From: Alphaproteobacteria bacterium
GTDB taxonomy: Bacteria; Pseudomonadota; Alphaproteobacteria; Rhodospirillales; Casp-alpha2
Assembly: GCA_014382345.1 (NCBI GenBank)
Contig: JACNJX010000044.1
Location: 1 to 64,000, forward strand
Length of the DNA stretch: 64,000 nt
Reading direction: 5' to 3'
Shown here in pieces: positions 32,287-42,033 of this stretch. Every line of letters begins with the position of its first letter. Position 1 is the first letter of the stretch. The notes beneath the pieces are model-generated. The model saw only the letters and a list, made by a program, of their open reading frames with translations, was not told where the DNA came from and did not search any database. The position numbers were made by a program, and so were the translations under genes.

Positions 32287-32553
32287 GTGGACGAGGCCTC
32301 CGTTCTGGAAATTGGCCGAAACGGTATTTGGGTGGTCCTGAAGTTGTCGGCCCCTATCATGGGCGCGGGTCTTTTAATCGGGCTTGTCATCGCGCTGTTT
32401 CAGGCGCTGACCACCATTCAGGAAATGACTCTGACGTTCGTTCCCAAGATCGTCGTCATCTTCTTTTCAATTCTGTTGTTCCTGCCGTTCATGATGACGA
32501 CGCTGATCGAATTTTCCCAGGAACTGTTCGGCCTGATCGTCACGCTGGGGTAA
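32287..32553 (+). CDS. fliQ: FliQ, flagellar export-gate protein
   Basis: An 88-residue two-helix membrane protein: LKLSAPIMGAGLLIGLVIAL, then FQALTTIQEMTLTFVPKIVV and a second hydrophobic helix. The start is GTG with AGGGG 6-8 bases upstream. FliQ inserts into the FliP-FliR export gate. Followed by fliR after 21 bp. Confidence 0.95.
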   Translation: MDEASVLEIGRNGIWVVLKLSAPIMGAGLLIGLVIALFQALTTIQEMTLTFVPKIVVIFFSILLFLPFMMTTLIEFSQELFGLIVTLG

Positions 32554-32574
32554 CGGGGGGGGTAATTTCGGGGC

Positions 32575-33336
32575 ATGTTGGAAGAAATCCTCACCCTCAA
32601 TATTTTCGGTTTTTTCCTTATTTTTACGCGCATCGGGACGGCGCTGGCCATCATGCCGGGGTTCAGCGCAGGCTTCGTTCCCGTCCGCCTGCGTTTAGGC
32701 ATTGCCCTTGCTATCAGCTTCGTCATGACGCCGGTTTTGATCGCCGGGCTTCCGGTGCGTCCGCCGAGTGTCGCCGGCATGGCGATGCTGATCGGCGGGG
32801 AATTTTTGATCGGCCTGTTTTTCGGCGCTATCGCCCGCATCCTGATCGGCGCCCTGCAGACGGCGGGTACGGTGATTTCCTACATGTCGTCCATGGCCAA
32901 TGCGATGATCCAGGACCCCATCGCCGAGCAGCAAAGCTCCACCGTCGCCAGTTTCCTGTTGATTATGGGCACGGTTCTTATTTTCAGTGCCGACCTGCAT
33001 CACATGATGCTGCGCGCCCTTGCCGACAGCTATACGCTGATGGAACCGGGCCGGGCGCTGCCGATGGGCGATATGGTTAATATTCTGGGCCGCCGGGTGG
33101 CCGACAGTTTCGCGCTCGGGCTCCGTTTGGCGGCGCCCGTCGTCATCGTCGGGCTGACCTATTACATCGGCCTCGGCCTGCTGGGCCGCCTGATGCCGCA
33201 ACTACAGGTCTTCTTCTTCGGTTTGCCGGTCCAGATCGGGTTGCAGATATGGGTTCTGGCGATCACCCTGACCGGCATCATGCTGGTGTTCTTGCAGAAT
33301 TTCGGGGAAGCCTATCAGAACTTCATCTTGCCTTAA
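32575..33336 (+). CDS. fliR: FliR, flagellar export-gate protein
   Basis: A 253-residue membrane protein with about six hydrophobic segments. Family marks include LIFTRIGTALAIMPGFSAGF, GGEFLIGLFFGAIARILIGA, GLRLAAPVVIVGLTYYIGLG and a C-terminal PVQIGLQIWVLAITLTG. Length is standard and position between fliQ and flhB is conserved. Confidence 0.95.
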   Translation: MLEEILTLNIFGFFLIFTRIGTALAIMPGFSAGFVPVRLRLGIALAISFVMTPVLIAGLPVRPPSVAGMAMLIGGEFLIGLFFGAIARILIGALQTAGTVISYMSSMANAMIQDPIAEQQSSTVASFLLIMGTVLIFSADLHHMMLRALADSYTLMEPGRALPMGDMVNILGRRVADSFALGLRLAAPVVIVGLTYYIGLGLLGRLMPQLQVFFFGLPVQIGLQIWVLAITLTGIMLVFLQNFGEAYQNFILP

Positions 33337-33419
33337 CGCTTTGGCCGCTAAATTGGGCAGGTGGATCCTGGGAAGGCTCCTCAGGAATGTCCCGGGAAGG
33401 CCAATAGCAAGGACGGAAC

Positions 33420-34529
33420 ATGGCCGAAGAAGACGACGACTCACAAAAAACAGAAGACCCATCAGAGCGAAAGCTTTCGAAAGCCCGGGAGAAAGGCGAC
33501 GTCGCCCAATCCCAGGAGCTCAAGACGTGGATGATCCTGCTGGGCGGTACCGCCGGGCTGATCTTCATGGGCCCGACCATCGCCAGCGGCATCCGCCAGG
33601 TGGCCATACCCTTCGTGCAAAGTCCGCATGCCATTCCGATCGATTTCGAACATCTGCTCCTGACCATGGCCGACGTGACGTCGAACGTCGGGCTTTTGCT
33701 GGCGCCTTTGCTTGGGCTTTTGCTGATTCTCGGCATTGCTTCCAATGTTGCCCAGTTCGGGCTGATGTTTTCGCCGGAAAAGGTGAAATTCGACCTGTCC
33801 AAGATTTCCGTCCTCAAGGGCACGAAGCGGATGTTTTCGCAGCGCGCGCTCATGGAATTTCTCAAGGGGATATTGAAGCTTGTCGCCGTCGGCGTGGTGT
33901 CTTTTCTTCTGGCGCTGCCGTGGCTGACCGACCTGACGCTGTTTCCCCGCATGGAAATTGTCCAGTCCATGGACCGTATTTTCATCATCGCGACCGTGCT
34001 GTCGGCAGGTACGCTGGGGGTGATGACCCTGGTTGCGGCCATGGATTTCGCGTTTCAAAAGCACCGCTTTACCAAGCGCATGCGCATGTCGAAGCAGGAA
34101 GTGAAGGACGAGCACAAGCAATCGGAAGGCGATCCGCACGTGAAGGCGCGGATTCGGAAAATCCGCACCGAACGCGCTCAGCAGCGCATGATGAGCGCCG
34201 TTCCAGACGCCGACGTGATCATCACCAACCCGACCCACTATTCCATCGCCCTGCAATACAAGATGGATGAAATGGCGGCGCCCAAGCTGGTCGCCAAGGG
34301 CGTCGATCACCTGGCTATGCGCATCCGGGAAGTCGCCGAGGCCAACGACGTGCCCCTGGTGGAAAACCCGCCCCTGGCGCGTGCGCTCTATGCGGGCGTC
34401 GATATCGACGAGGAAATTCCCGCCGAACATTTCAAGGCGGTGGCCGAGGTTATCGGCTTCGTCATGCGCCAACGGGGCGAACTGCCGGGCGCAGACCCTT
34501 CAACCGGTGGCCAAGCGCCGCTACAATAA
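33420..34529 (+). CDS. flhB: FlhB, flagellar export specificity switch
   Basis: A 369-residue export-gate protein. An N-terminal basic segment (DDSQKTEDPSERKLSKAREK) leads into four membrane helices, and the cytoplasmic domain carries the autocleavage motif in VIITNPTHYSIALQYK, followed by KLVAKGVDHLAMRIREVAEA and VPLVENPPLARALYAGVDID. The start ATG has AAGGA upstream. 83 bp after fliR; cckA follows 71 bp later. Confidence 0.96.
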   Translation: MAEEDDDSQKTEDPSERKLSKAREKGDVAQSQELKTWMILLGGTAGLIFMGPTIASGIRQVAIPFVQSPHAIPIDFEHLLLTMADVTSNVGLLLAPLLGLLLILGIASNVAQFGLMFSPEKVKFDLSKISVLKGTKRMFSQRALMEFLKGILKLVAVGVVSFLLALPWLTDLTLFPRMEIVQSMDRIFIIATVLSAGTLGVMTLVAAMDFAFQKHRFTKRMRMSKQEVKDEHKQSEGDPHVKARIRKIRTERAQQRMMSAVPDADVIITNPTHYSIALQYKMDEMAAPKLVAKGVDHLAMRIREVAEANDVPLVENPPLARALYAGVDIDEEIPAEHFKAVAEVIGFVMRQRGELPGADPSTGGQAPLQ

Positions 34530-34600
34530 AGCATCGTTGAAACGGTCGAGTGGCCGGGCGCAAACGGAAATCAAGCGGAAGACTTAAGTGGAGTATGGGG

Positions 34601-37177
34601 GTGAAGGGGTCTCAAGGATATCACGCGAACACGCTGGCGCCCAGGGCAAAACCGGCGGGCGGCCCGATTCGCTGGCTGATTCGCCTGCCGCTGTTGTGGG
34701 CTCTGCTGACCGTGCTGTTGGCGGGGGCGGCGGCGTTCCTGCATCTCAAGGGCCAGGAGACCTCCGTTCAGGCACTCTATGTCTCCGGCTTCGCGCTGTT
34801 GGCTTTTGCCGGCCTAGCCTGGGCCTTGGGCGCGGCGAAGGCCAGGGATTCGGCGTCCCGGCTGTTGCGCGCCGCAGCCGATGAATCCGGCGAAGGGCTG
34901 TTGATGACCGCTGGTAATGGACGGTTCGTGTATTCCAACCCGTCCTTTCACCGGCTCTTTCGCATGGCCGCCGAAAATGGCTCGGGGCGGGTGAAGTCGC
35001 TGGACGCCATCGCCGGCGCGCTCAACGGCGATGCAACGGCGCTGGCGGCCTTTCAGCGCCTCGCCGTCACCGCCGAAGCGGGCATCGCCGGACACGAGGA
35101 ATTTCCCGTCGCCATCGGCTCAGGACAGGTGGAATGGCGCCGCCTCACCGTCAGCCCGGTAACCCGGGCCGGCCACAAGGCGGACGGCCCCGGTGCGCTT
35201 TGGCGGGCCGAGGATATTACCGCCGGGCGTGAGATGGACACCATCCGCCGCGAGGAGGAAACTCATCTCGCCGATTTCCTGGATATGTTGCCGGTCGGCT
35301 TCTTTTCCGCCGATGCCAGCGGGCACTTCCTATACGTCAATCAGACCCTGGCGCAATGGCTGGACAGCGGTCCTGAGGACATGGCCGGCCAGCCCCTGGA
35401 CCAATACATGAGCCCCGGCGAGGACAAACGCGCTGCCGGTATCAACGCCGCCACCGTTTCCTTTAAACGCCGCGACGGCGGCACGTTTTCGGGCTGGGTG
35501 ATCCAATCCCTGCACGCGGGAGATGGAGAGCGGCCCGCCTACAGCCGCTGCGTGGTGCTTCGAAGCGCCGACTGGCGATACCGCGACGCCGGCGCGGAAG
35601 GCGAGGGGGTCGGGGGCGATGGCGGCAGTTCGGAAATTCGGCTGCACTGGCTGTTCGACGAGGCCCCGGTGGGCATCGTGCTGCTCGATTTGCAGGGCAA
35701 CATCGCCGAATGCAACCGGGCTTTTTTGAAGCTCATCGGACTCAACCCGGAAGACCTGATCGGGCTTCCCTTTGCCGATCGGGTGGCCAAGGAGGACCGG
35801 GGCGATATCGCGGCGGCGCTGTCCAAGGTTGTCATGGGTACGGCTAGGGCGACGCATATGGAAGTCCGCATGCCCGGCGCGCGGGAACGCGAGCTGATGG
35901 CGTCGCTCTACGCCAGCCGGCTGGAAAACGCCGAAGGCGAGCTGTCGGGGCTGGCGCTGCATTTCATCGACACCACGGAACAGATAAACCTGGAAGTCCA
36001 GTTCGCCCAGTCTCAGAAAATGGACGCCGTCGGACAGCTTGCAGGCGGCGTGGCGCATGATTTCAACAATCTGCTGACGGCGATGATCGGGTTTTCGGAC
36101 CTGCTCCTGGCGCGCCATGGTCCCGGCGACCCGGACTTCGCCGATATCCAGCAGATCCGACAGAACGCCAGCCGGGCGACCAACCTGGTGCGCCAGCTTC
36201 TCGCCTTTTCGCGTAAGCAGGCGCTGGCGTTGGTGCAGCTCGACGTGACCGAAACCCTGAATGAACTGACCACGCTTTTGGGCCGGCTGATCGGCGAGAA
36301 GATCGCGCTCAAGCTGGAACACGGCAAGGATTTAGGCGCCATCAAGGTCGACCGGGGCCAGTTCGACCAAGTCATTATCAACCTCGCGGTCAATGCGCGC
36401 GACGCCATGCCGGGCGGCGGCGAGTTGACGCTGACGACGTCGTCTCTGGTCCTGGATGCACCCGTACAGCGCGGCCATGACCTGATGCCCAGGGGGCCCT
36501 ATGTCCTGATCCGGGTGTCCGACACCGGCACCGGCATCCGCAAGGAAGATATGGAGAGGATTTTCGAGCCGTTCTTCTCGACCAAGGAGGTCGGGGCGGG
36601 AACCGGACTGGGACTCTCCACGGTGTATGGCATCGTGCATCAGACCGGCGGCTTTATTTTCGTCGACAGCGCGCCGGGCGAGGGCACCACGTTCAGCATC
36701 TATATGCCCAAATACACCGAAGACGACGAGGCCAAGGACCTGGCCGCCGGCGAGGCACCGCCCCGTGTGTCTTCCCTGGACGCGGCGGAGGGCAAGGGCG
36801 ACCTGACCGGGTCGGGCACGGTGCTTCTGGTCGAGGACGAAGACGCGGTCCGCCTGTTCGGCGCACGCGCACTCCGCAACAAGGGCTATACGGTGCTGGA
36901 GGCGGAAAACGGAGAAAGCGCGCTCGATGTCCTGAACTCCGCCGACGGGACCATCGACCTGATCATTTCAGACGTGGTGATGCCCGGCATGGACGGAAAT
37001 ACCCTGGTCGGACTGGTGCGCCACGAACTGCCCGACGTGAAGGTGATTTTAATGTCGGGCTACGCCGAAGACGTCTTCCGCGACGAAATCGAGCGCGACC
37101 CGACGATCCATTTTCTGCCCAAGCCGTTCAGCCTGAAGGGGCTGGCGGCGGCGGTGAAGGGCGTGATGGAGGGCTAG
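34601..37177 (+). CDS. cckA: CckA, hybrid sensor histidine kinase
   Basis: An 858-residue membrane hybrid kinase that, in alphaproteobacteria, feeds phosphate to CtrA and CpdR through ChpT. Two N-terminal membrane helices (residues about 25-75) precede PAS-like domains (about 90-200, 210-330 and 350-460), a HisKA domain with the phospho-accepting His in GGVAHDFNNLLTAMIGFSDL (about residue 488), a HATPase domain (NLAVNARDAMPGGGEL, DTGTGI, GTGLGLSTVYGIV) and a C-terminal receiver (VLLVEDEDAVRLFGARAL, DLIISDVVMPGMDG, LMSGYAEDVF). The GTG at 34601 has GGAG 7 bases upstream; ATG 34595 is an alternative. Location after flhB is a Rhodospirillales habit. Confidence 0.92.
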   Translation: MKGSQGYHANTLAPRAKPAGGPIRWLIRLPLLWALLTVLLAGAAAFLHLKGQETSVQALYVSGFALLAFAGLAWALGAAKARDSASRLLRAAADESGEGLLMTAGNGRFVYSNPSFHRLFRMAAENGSGRVKSLDAIAGALNGDATALAAFQRLAVTAEAGIAGHEEFPVAIGSGQVEWRRLTVSPVTRAGHKADGPGALWRAEDITAGREMDTIRREEETHLADFLDMLPVGFFSADASGHFLYVNQTLAQWLDSGPEDMAGQPLDQYMSPGEDKRAAGINAATVSFKRRDGGTFSGWVIQSLHAGDGERPAYSRCVVLRSADWRYRDAGAEGEGVGGDGGSSEIRLHWLFDEAPVGIVLLDLQGNIAECNRAFLKLIGLNPEDLIGLPFADRVAKEDRGDIAAALSKVVMGTARATHMEVRMPGARERELMASLYASRLENAEGELSGLALHFIDTTEQINLEVQFAQSQKMDAVGQLAGGVAHDFNNLLTAMIGFSDLLLARHGPGDPDFADIQQIRQNASRATNLVRQLLAFSRKQALALVQLDVTETLNELTTLLGRLIGEKIALKLEHGKDLGAIKVDRGQFDQVIINLAVNARDAMPGGGELTLTTSSLVLDAPVQRGHDLMPRGPYVLIRVSDTGTGIRKEDMERIFEPFFSTKEVGAGTGLGLSTVYGIVHQTGGFIFVDSAPGEGTTFSIYMPKYTEDDEAKDLAAGEAPPRVSSLDAAEGKGDLTGSGTVLLVEDEDAVRLFGARALRNKGYTVLEAENGESALDVLNSADGTIDLIISDVVMPGMDGNTLVGLVRHELPDVKVILMSGYAEDVFRDEIERDPTIHFLPKPFSLKGLAAAVKGVMEG

Positions 37178-37296
37178 GTCCTCTGCCGTCGCCGCCGGAT
37201 ATCCCTGTTGCATTCAAAAACCCCGCCCCGGAGTTCTTCAAAATCGCGTTTATATAGCTGACTGAACAAGCTAGATTCTCGAAATAGGAGCCAAAA

Positions 37297-37503
37297 ATGG
37301 CAGAAACCAATGGCTCAGAGGCTGATCGAATCGACCGTGACAGTTTTATCCAAGCTGTTCGTGAGGTTGCTACGGAGAGCCTTGAAGAGAGAACTTCTCA
37401 AAGTGTTGCTGAATTAGAGGCTGACTCAATAGCTCGTCTCGCGTGGTATCGTGCATTGACGGTACAGAAGAAAACAGAAAGTGCAGGTCCAGGGCATAAC
37501 TAG
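37297..37503 (+). CDS. Small orphan protein in AT-rich island
   Basis: A 68-residue acidic, helical protein (AETNGSEADRIDRDSFIQAV, then REVATESLEERTSQSVAELE). The start has a strong ribosome-binding site (AGGAG, 7 bases before ATG). Base composition is clearly richer in A+T than the flanking genes and continues so to the recA promoter, suggesting acquired or fast-evolving DNA. No family recognised. An opposing open frame (37370-37663) overlaps but has no ribosome-binding site. Confidence 0.55.
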   Translation: MAETNGSEADRIDRDSFIQAVREVATESLEERTSQSVAELEADSIARLAWYRALTVQKKTESAGPGHN

Positions 37504-37766
37504 ATGCCGTTATGGCATCGGCGGCATCATCTTCTAAATCAGTTTGTTTGAATACGAGAATTTTGGAAAAATCGGGGTTGTGATCAAGTGGTGTGTACTC
37601 CTCATCCCCGGTCAAATCTCGAAGTTGAATCCTAATGTCGGTTAGGTGTTGTGTTACGACCAATGGGGGAGACAGTAAGGCTGTGTTTGGTAGTTCAAAA
37701 TTTATTAGAATATAAAAGGAACATAGACTGAAAAAATATTTATTTTCAGTAGGTTAAAAAATCCAC
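37504..37766. other. AT-rich spacer before recA
   Basis: About 260 bp with much lower G+C than the surroundings and no supported gene. A 97-residue minus-strand frame covers 37370-37663 (with DEEYTPLDHNPDFSKILVFK, then QTDLEDDAADAIT); it has a TTG start and no ribosome-binding site, so it may be a decayed gene. Confidence 0.4.
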
Positions 37767-37794
37767 TTGCCAATGAGAACAAAACATGTACTTT
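37767..37794 (+). promoter_or_regulatory. Possible recA promoter
   Basis: TTGCCA (37767-37772) and TACTTT (37789-37794) are spaced 16 bp. Transcription would start near 37800, just ahead of the SOS box at 37814. Proposed from spacing only. Confidence 0.4.
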
Positions 37795-37813
37795 TGTGGG
37801 AACAGCATTCGTT

Positions 37814-37828
37814 GAACCATTGAAGAAC
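37814..37828. promoter_or_regulatory. LexA-type SOS box of recA
   Basis: GAAC-CATTGAA-GAAC is an exact match to the alphaproteobacterial LexA operator GAAC-N7-GAAC (equivalently GTTC-N7-GTTC). It ends 25 bp before the recA ATG. Confidence 0.85.
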
Positions 37829-37853
37829 ATGTGAAATAAGGAAGGATCCAATC

Positions 37854-39017
37854 ATGTCGGAAGCACCGTTGCGCCTCGTGGAAAAAGACAAGGAAAAAGA
37901 CTCCGCAAACAAGAGCAAGGCCCTGGAGGCGGCGGTCACTCAGATCGAACGCGCCTTCGGCAAGGGCTCCGTCATGCGTTTGGGCCAGCGTGAGGTGGTG
38001 CAGACGGAAGTCTTTTCGTCCGGTTCCATCAACCTGGATATCGCGCTCGGAATCGGCGGCCTGCCGCGTGGCCGGGTGATCGAAATTTACGGGCCGGAAA
38101 GCTCCGGCAAGACGACGCTGTCGCTGCACGCGGTGGCGGAAGCCCAGAAGATTGGCGGCACCTGCGCCTTTATCGACGCCGAACACGCGCTCGATCCGAT
38201 TTACGCCAAGAAACTCGGCGTCGATGTCGAAAATCTGCTGATTTCGCAGCCTGACAGCGGCGAACAGGCGCTGGAAATTGCCGACACCCTGGTCCGTTCC
38301 GGGGCCGTCGACGTGTTGGTGATCGACAGCGTCGCCGCCCTGGTGCCGAAGGCCGAACTGGAAGGTGAAATGGGCGACCATCATGTCGGCCTGCAGGCCC
38401 GCCTGATGAGTCAGGCGCTGCGCAAGCTGACCGGCTCCGTCTCCAAGTCCAACACGACGATCATTTTCATCAACCAGATTCGCATCAAGATCGGCGTCAT
38501 GTTCGGCAACCCGGAAACCACGACGGGCGGCAACGCGCTCAAATTCTATTCCTCGATCCGCATGGAAATCCGCCGCATCGGCGCCATCAAGGACCGCGAC
38601 GAAGTGGTCGGCAACCAGACCCGGGTCAAGGTGGTCAAGAACAAGCTGGCGCCGCCGTTCAAGATGGTCGAATTCGACATCATGTACGGCGAGGGCATTT
38701 CCAAGCTGGGCGAAATCCTGGATCTCGGCGTCCTGAAAGGGTTTATCGAGAAATCCGGCTCCTGGTTCTCGTACAATTCCGAACGCATCGGCCAGGGACG
38801 GGAAAACGCCAAGACCTACCTCAAGCAAAACCCCGAAATCGCCAACCAGATCGAGGCCCTGATCCGCCAGAACGCGGAAGACATCGCCGAGGAAATGATG
38901 ATCGGCCACGAAGACGACACGCCCAAAGACGGAGAAGATGGCGAAAACGTTAAAGACGGCGGCACGGATGCAGACCCCGACTCCGCGTCTGAAAAAGATA
39001 CGCCCGAAGCCTCCTGA
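37854..39017 (+). CDS. recA: RecA recombinase
   Basis: A 387-residue RecA. Walker A is [15 protein letters not shown], followed by [60 protein letters not shown] and the [20 protein letters not shown] segment. The acidic C-terminal tail ([20 protein letters not shown]) is longer than usual; E. coli RecA has 353 residues. The ATG has AAGGA upstream. It is preceded by an SOS box and followed by a strong terminator. Confidence 0.97.
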   Translation: MSEAPLRLVEKDKEKDSANKSKALEAAVTQIERAFGKGSVMRLGQREVVQTEVFSSGSINLDIALGIGGLPRGRVIEIYGPESSGKTTLSLHAVAEAQKIGGTCAFIDAEHALDPIYAKKLGVDVENLLISQPDSGEQALEIADTLVRSGAVDVLVIDSVAALVPKAELEGEMGDHHVGLQARLMSQALRKLTGSVSKSNTTIIFINQIRIKIGVMFGNPETTTGGNALKFYSSIRMEIRRIGAIKDRDEVVGNQTRVKVVKNKLAPPFKMVEFDIMYGEGISKLGEILDLGVLKGFIEKSGSWFSYNSERIGQGRENAKTYLKQNPEIANQIEALIRQNAEDIAEEMMIGHEDDTPKDGEDGENVKDGGTDADPDSASEKDTPEAS

Positions 39018-39045
39018 TCGGGTTAAATATCCTCCAGCAATACCG

Positions 39046-39078
39046 CGGCCCTTCTCCGTTCCGGAGAGGGGCCGTTTT
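39046..39078 (+). terminator. Rho-independent terminator of recA
   Basis: A 12-bp stem (CGGCCCTTCTCC at 39046-39057 with GGAGAGGGGCCG at 39063-39074, one G-T wobble, loop GTTCC) is followed by TTTT at 39075-39078. Confidence 0.9.
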
Positions 39079-39177
39079 GCTGACGGGAAGGCCGTTTTAA
39101 TATGCGGCGGAAGAAATACCCGCCTTTCTCCACCAAAGGCGTTTATTTCTCAGCACCCGCCCCCTAAATTACCCCCC

Positions 39178-41844
39178 ATGCAAACGGTCAATGATATCCG
39201 CAAGGCGTTTCTCGACTACTTCGCCGGCCACGGCCACGAAGTCGTTGCCTCGTCGCCTTTAGTGCCCTTGAACGATCCGACGTTGATGTTCGTCAACGCC
39301 GGCATGGTGCAGTTCAAGAACGTCTTCACCGGCAACGAGACCCGGCCTTATGACCGCGCGGTGACGTCGCAGAAATGCGTCCGCGCCGGGGGCAAGCACA
39401 ACGACCTGGAAAACGTCGGCTACACGGCGCGCCACCACACGTTTTTCGAGATGCTGGGCAACTTCTCGTTCGGCGACTACTTCAAGGACCAGGCCATCGA
39501 ACTGTCGTGGGACCTGGTGACCAGGGACTTCGGCCTGGCCAAAGACAAGCTTCTGGTCACCGTCTACGCGGACGACGATCAGGCGTTTGATCTGTGGAAG
39601 AAAATCGCCGGGCTGCCCGAAGAGCGCATTTTGCGTATCGCCACGTCGGACAACTTCTGGGCCATGGGCGACACCGGGCCGTGCGGGCCGTGTTCGGAAA
39701 TTTTCTACGATCACGGCGACCATATTCCGGGCGGCCCCCCCGGCAGTCCGGACGAAGACGGCGACCGCTTCATCGAAATCTGGAATCTGGTGTTCATGCA
39801 GTACGAACAACAGACCCCGGAACAACGCGTCGATCTGCCGAAACCCTCCATCGACACCGGCATGGGGCTGGAACGCATCGCCGCCGTCATGCAGGGCACC
39901 CACGACAACTACGAAATCGACATGTTCAAGACCCTCATCGAGGCCTCGGCGGAGGCCTCCAATACCGAGCCCATGGGCGAGCACAACATATCCCACCGGG
40001 TCATCGCCGATCATCTGCGGGCGTGCAGCTTTTTGATGGCCGACGGCGTCATGCCGTCCAACGAAGGGCGCGGTTACGTGTTGAGACGGATCATGCGCCG
40101 GGCCATGCGCCATGCCCATCTCATGGGCTGTGAAGAACCCCTGATGTGGCGGCTGGTGCCGGCGTTGGTGACGGAAATGGGCCATGCCTATGCAGACCTT
40201 ATTCGCGCCGAGCCATTGATTACGGAAACCTTCAAACTGGAGGAAACCCGCTTCAAGAAGACGCTGGACCGGGGGCTCAAGCTGCTCGACGAAGAAACCG
40301 CCGGGCTGGACGAAGGCGGCGTGCTGGACGGCGAAACCGCATTCAAACTGTACGACACCTACGGCTTTCCCCTCGACCTGACCGAAGACGCGCTGCGCAC
40401 CAAGGGCATGCAAGTGGACAATGACGGCTTCAATGCGGCCATGGAGCGCCAGCGCGAAGATGCCCGCAAGGCCTGGTCCGGCTCCGGTGATGCGGCGACG
40501 GAAACCATCTGGTTCGAAATCAAGGAAGACCTCGGCGCGACGGAGTTTCTCGGCTACGAAACCGAACAGGCGGAAGGCCTTGTCACCGCCCTGGTGGTGG
40601 ACGGCAAGCGCGTCGATGAAGCCAAGGCCGGCATTGAGGCCTGCGTGATCGTCAACCAGACGCCGTTTTACGGCGAATCCGGCGGCCAGGTCGGCGACAC
40701 GGGGAGCCTCGCGTCCGTTACCGGCAGCGGAACCTTCACGGTCAGCGACGTTAAGAAAAAAGTCGATGGTGTGTTTGTCCACATGGGCCGCGTTGAGGAC
40801 GGCGCGATCCGTGTCGGCGACGACGTGCGTCTGGACGTCGACGGCGCCCGGCGGAGCCGTGTGCGCGCCAACCATTCCGCGACGCACCTTCTGCATGCCG
40901 CGCTCCGCAAACGGCTGGGCGATCATGTGACTCAGAAAGGTTCCCTGGTGGCCGCCGACAGGCTGCGCTTCGACATCAGCCACCCCAAGGTCCTTGAGCC
41001 GGATGAACTGGCCGATGTGGAAGAGGCTGTCATCCGGCAGATCGCCCTCAACGCAGAGGTCCAAACTCATCTGATGGAACCCGCCGCCGCCGTTGAGGCC
41101 GGCGCCATGGCGCTGTTCGGCGAGAAATACGGCGAAGAGGTGCGGGTGGTGTCCATGGGTAAATCCGGGGAGGGCGAAGGGGAAGGGGCGTTTTCCACGG
41201 AATTGTGCGGCGGCACCCACGTCCGGCGCACCGGCGATATCGGCGTCCTTAAGGTCGTCAGCGAAGGCGCGGTGGCGTCCGGCGTTCGCCGTATCGAGGC
41301 GTTGACCGGCGACGGTGCGCGTGCCTACTTCGCCGAGGCCGAGCAGACGCTTCTGCAAACGGCGGCGACGTTGAAAGTACAGCCCGCCGACGTGCCCGGC
41401 CGGGTCCAGGCCCTGATGGACGAACGCCGCCAGCTTGAAGCCGATCTCAAGGCGGCGCGGCGCGAAATGGCGACGGGTGGGGGCGACGGAACCGGCGGCG
41501 GGGATGCTGATAGCAAAGATGTTAATGGCGTCAAATACCTGCCGCGCCTGCTCGACGGCATGCCGGCCAAGGAACTGAAAAGTCTCGCCGATGACCTGAA
41601 AAAACAGGTCGGCTCCGGCGTCGTGGCCCTGGTCTCGGTGGACGATGGCAAGGCGTCGGTCGTCGTTGGCGTTACGGATGACCTGACGGGAACCATCAGT
41701 GCCGTCGATCTCGTCCGCGCAGGCTCGGCCGCAGTCGGCGGCAAGGGCGGCGGCGGGCGGCCCGACATGGCGCAGGCCGGCGGGCCTGACGGCACGAAGG
41801 CGCAAGCCGCGCTTGACGCCATCGAAGGTGCGATCGGCGCTTAG
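39178..41844 (+). CDS. alaS: Alanyl-tRNA synthetase
   Basis: An 888-residue AlaRS. The class II catalytic domain begins [20 protein letters not shown] and has [20 protein letters not shown] and [12 protein letters not shown]. The editing domain has the metal motif [19 protein letters not shown] and the later [13 protein letters not shown]. The C-Ala domain ends with [21 protein letters not shown] chose ATG 39178, 160 bp after recA; the frame is open upstream without similarity. The recA-alaS order is widespread in alphaproteobacteria. Confidence 0.97.
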   Translation: MQTVNDIRKAFLDYFAGHGHEVVASSPLVPLNDPTLMFVNAGMVQFKNVFTGNETRPYDRAVTSQKCVRAGGKHNDLENVGYTARHHTFFEMLGNFSFGDYFKDQAIELSWDLVTRDFGLAKDKLLVTVYADDDQAFDLWKKIAGLPEERILRIATSDNFWAMGDTGPCGPCSEIFYDHGDHIPGGPPGSPDEDGDRFIEIWNLVFMQYEQQTPEQRVDLPKPSIDTGMGLERIAAVMQGTHDNYEIDMFKTLIEASAEASNTEPMGEHNISHRVIADHLRACSFLMADGVMPSNEGRGYVLRRIMRRAMRHAHLMGCEEPLMWRLVPALVTEMGHAYADLIRAEPLITETFKLEETRFKKTLDRGLKLLDEETAGLDEGGVLDGETAFKLYDTYGFPLDLTEDALRTKGMQVDNDGFNAAMERQREDARKAWSGSGDAATETIWFEIKEDLGATEFLGYETEQAEGLVTALVVDGKRVDEAKAGIEACVIVNQTPFYGESGGQVGDTGSLASVTGSGTFTVSDVKKKVDGVFVHMGRVEDGAIRVGDDVRLDVDGARRSRVRANHSATHLLHAALRKRLGDHVTQKGSLVAADRLRFDISHPKVLEPDELADVEEAVIRQIALNAEVQTHLMEPAAAVEAGAMALFGEKYGEEVRVVSMGKSGEGEGEGAFSTELCGGTHVRRTGDIGVLKVVSEGAVASGVRRIEALTGDGARAYFAEAEQTLLQTAATLKVQPADVPGRVQALMDERRQLEADLKAARREMATGGGDGTGGGDADSKDVNGVKYLPRLLDGMPAKELKSLADDLKKQVGSGVVALVSVDDGKASVVVGVTDDLTGTISAVDLVRAGSAAVGGKGGGGRPDMAQAGGPDGTKAQAALDAIEGAIGA

Positions 41845-42033
41845 AGTCTTTACTCCGAGTCGCACGTTTCTCGGCTTTTCCCTTTCCCGAGCCTTACCCT
41901 AACCCATTGGCAAACCGTCTTTTCGGGGCCTCGTGTGGCGTGCAACCCCTGTGCTGGCTTATTCTTGACCTTCGCTGGCGCATTTTGAGCCGCAGGCGTT
42001 TTTTTTGGCCGCAGGCGCGGGGCCTGCATAGGG

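Noticed and set aside
37370-37663. A 97-codon minus-strand frame beside the small orphan gene
   Set aside because: TTG start with no ribosome-binding site, and it overlaps a better-supported gene; kept only as a possible decayed element.
39259-41865. An 868-codon open frame antisense to alaS
   Set aside because: It mirrors the well-identified alaS frame in high-G+C DNA and has composition typical of an antisense shadow (His/Arg/Gln-rich, no motifs).
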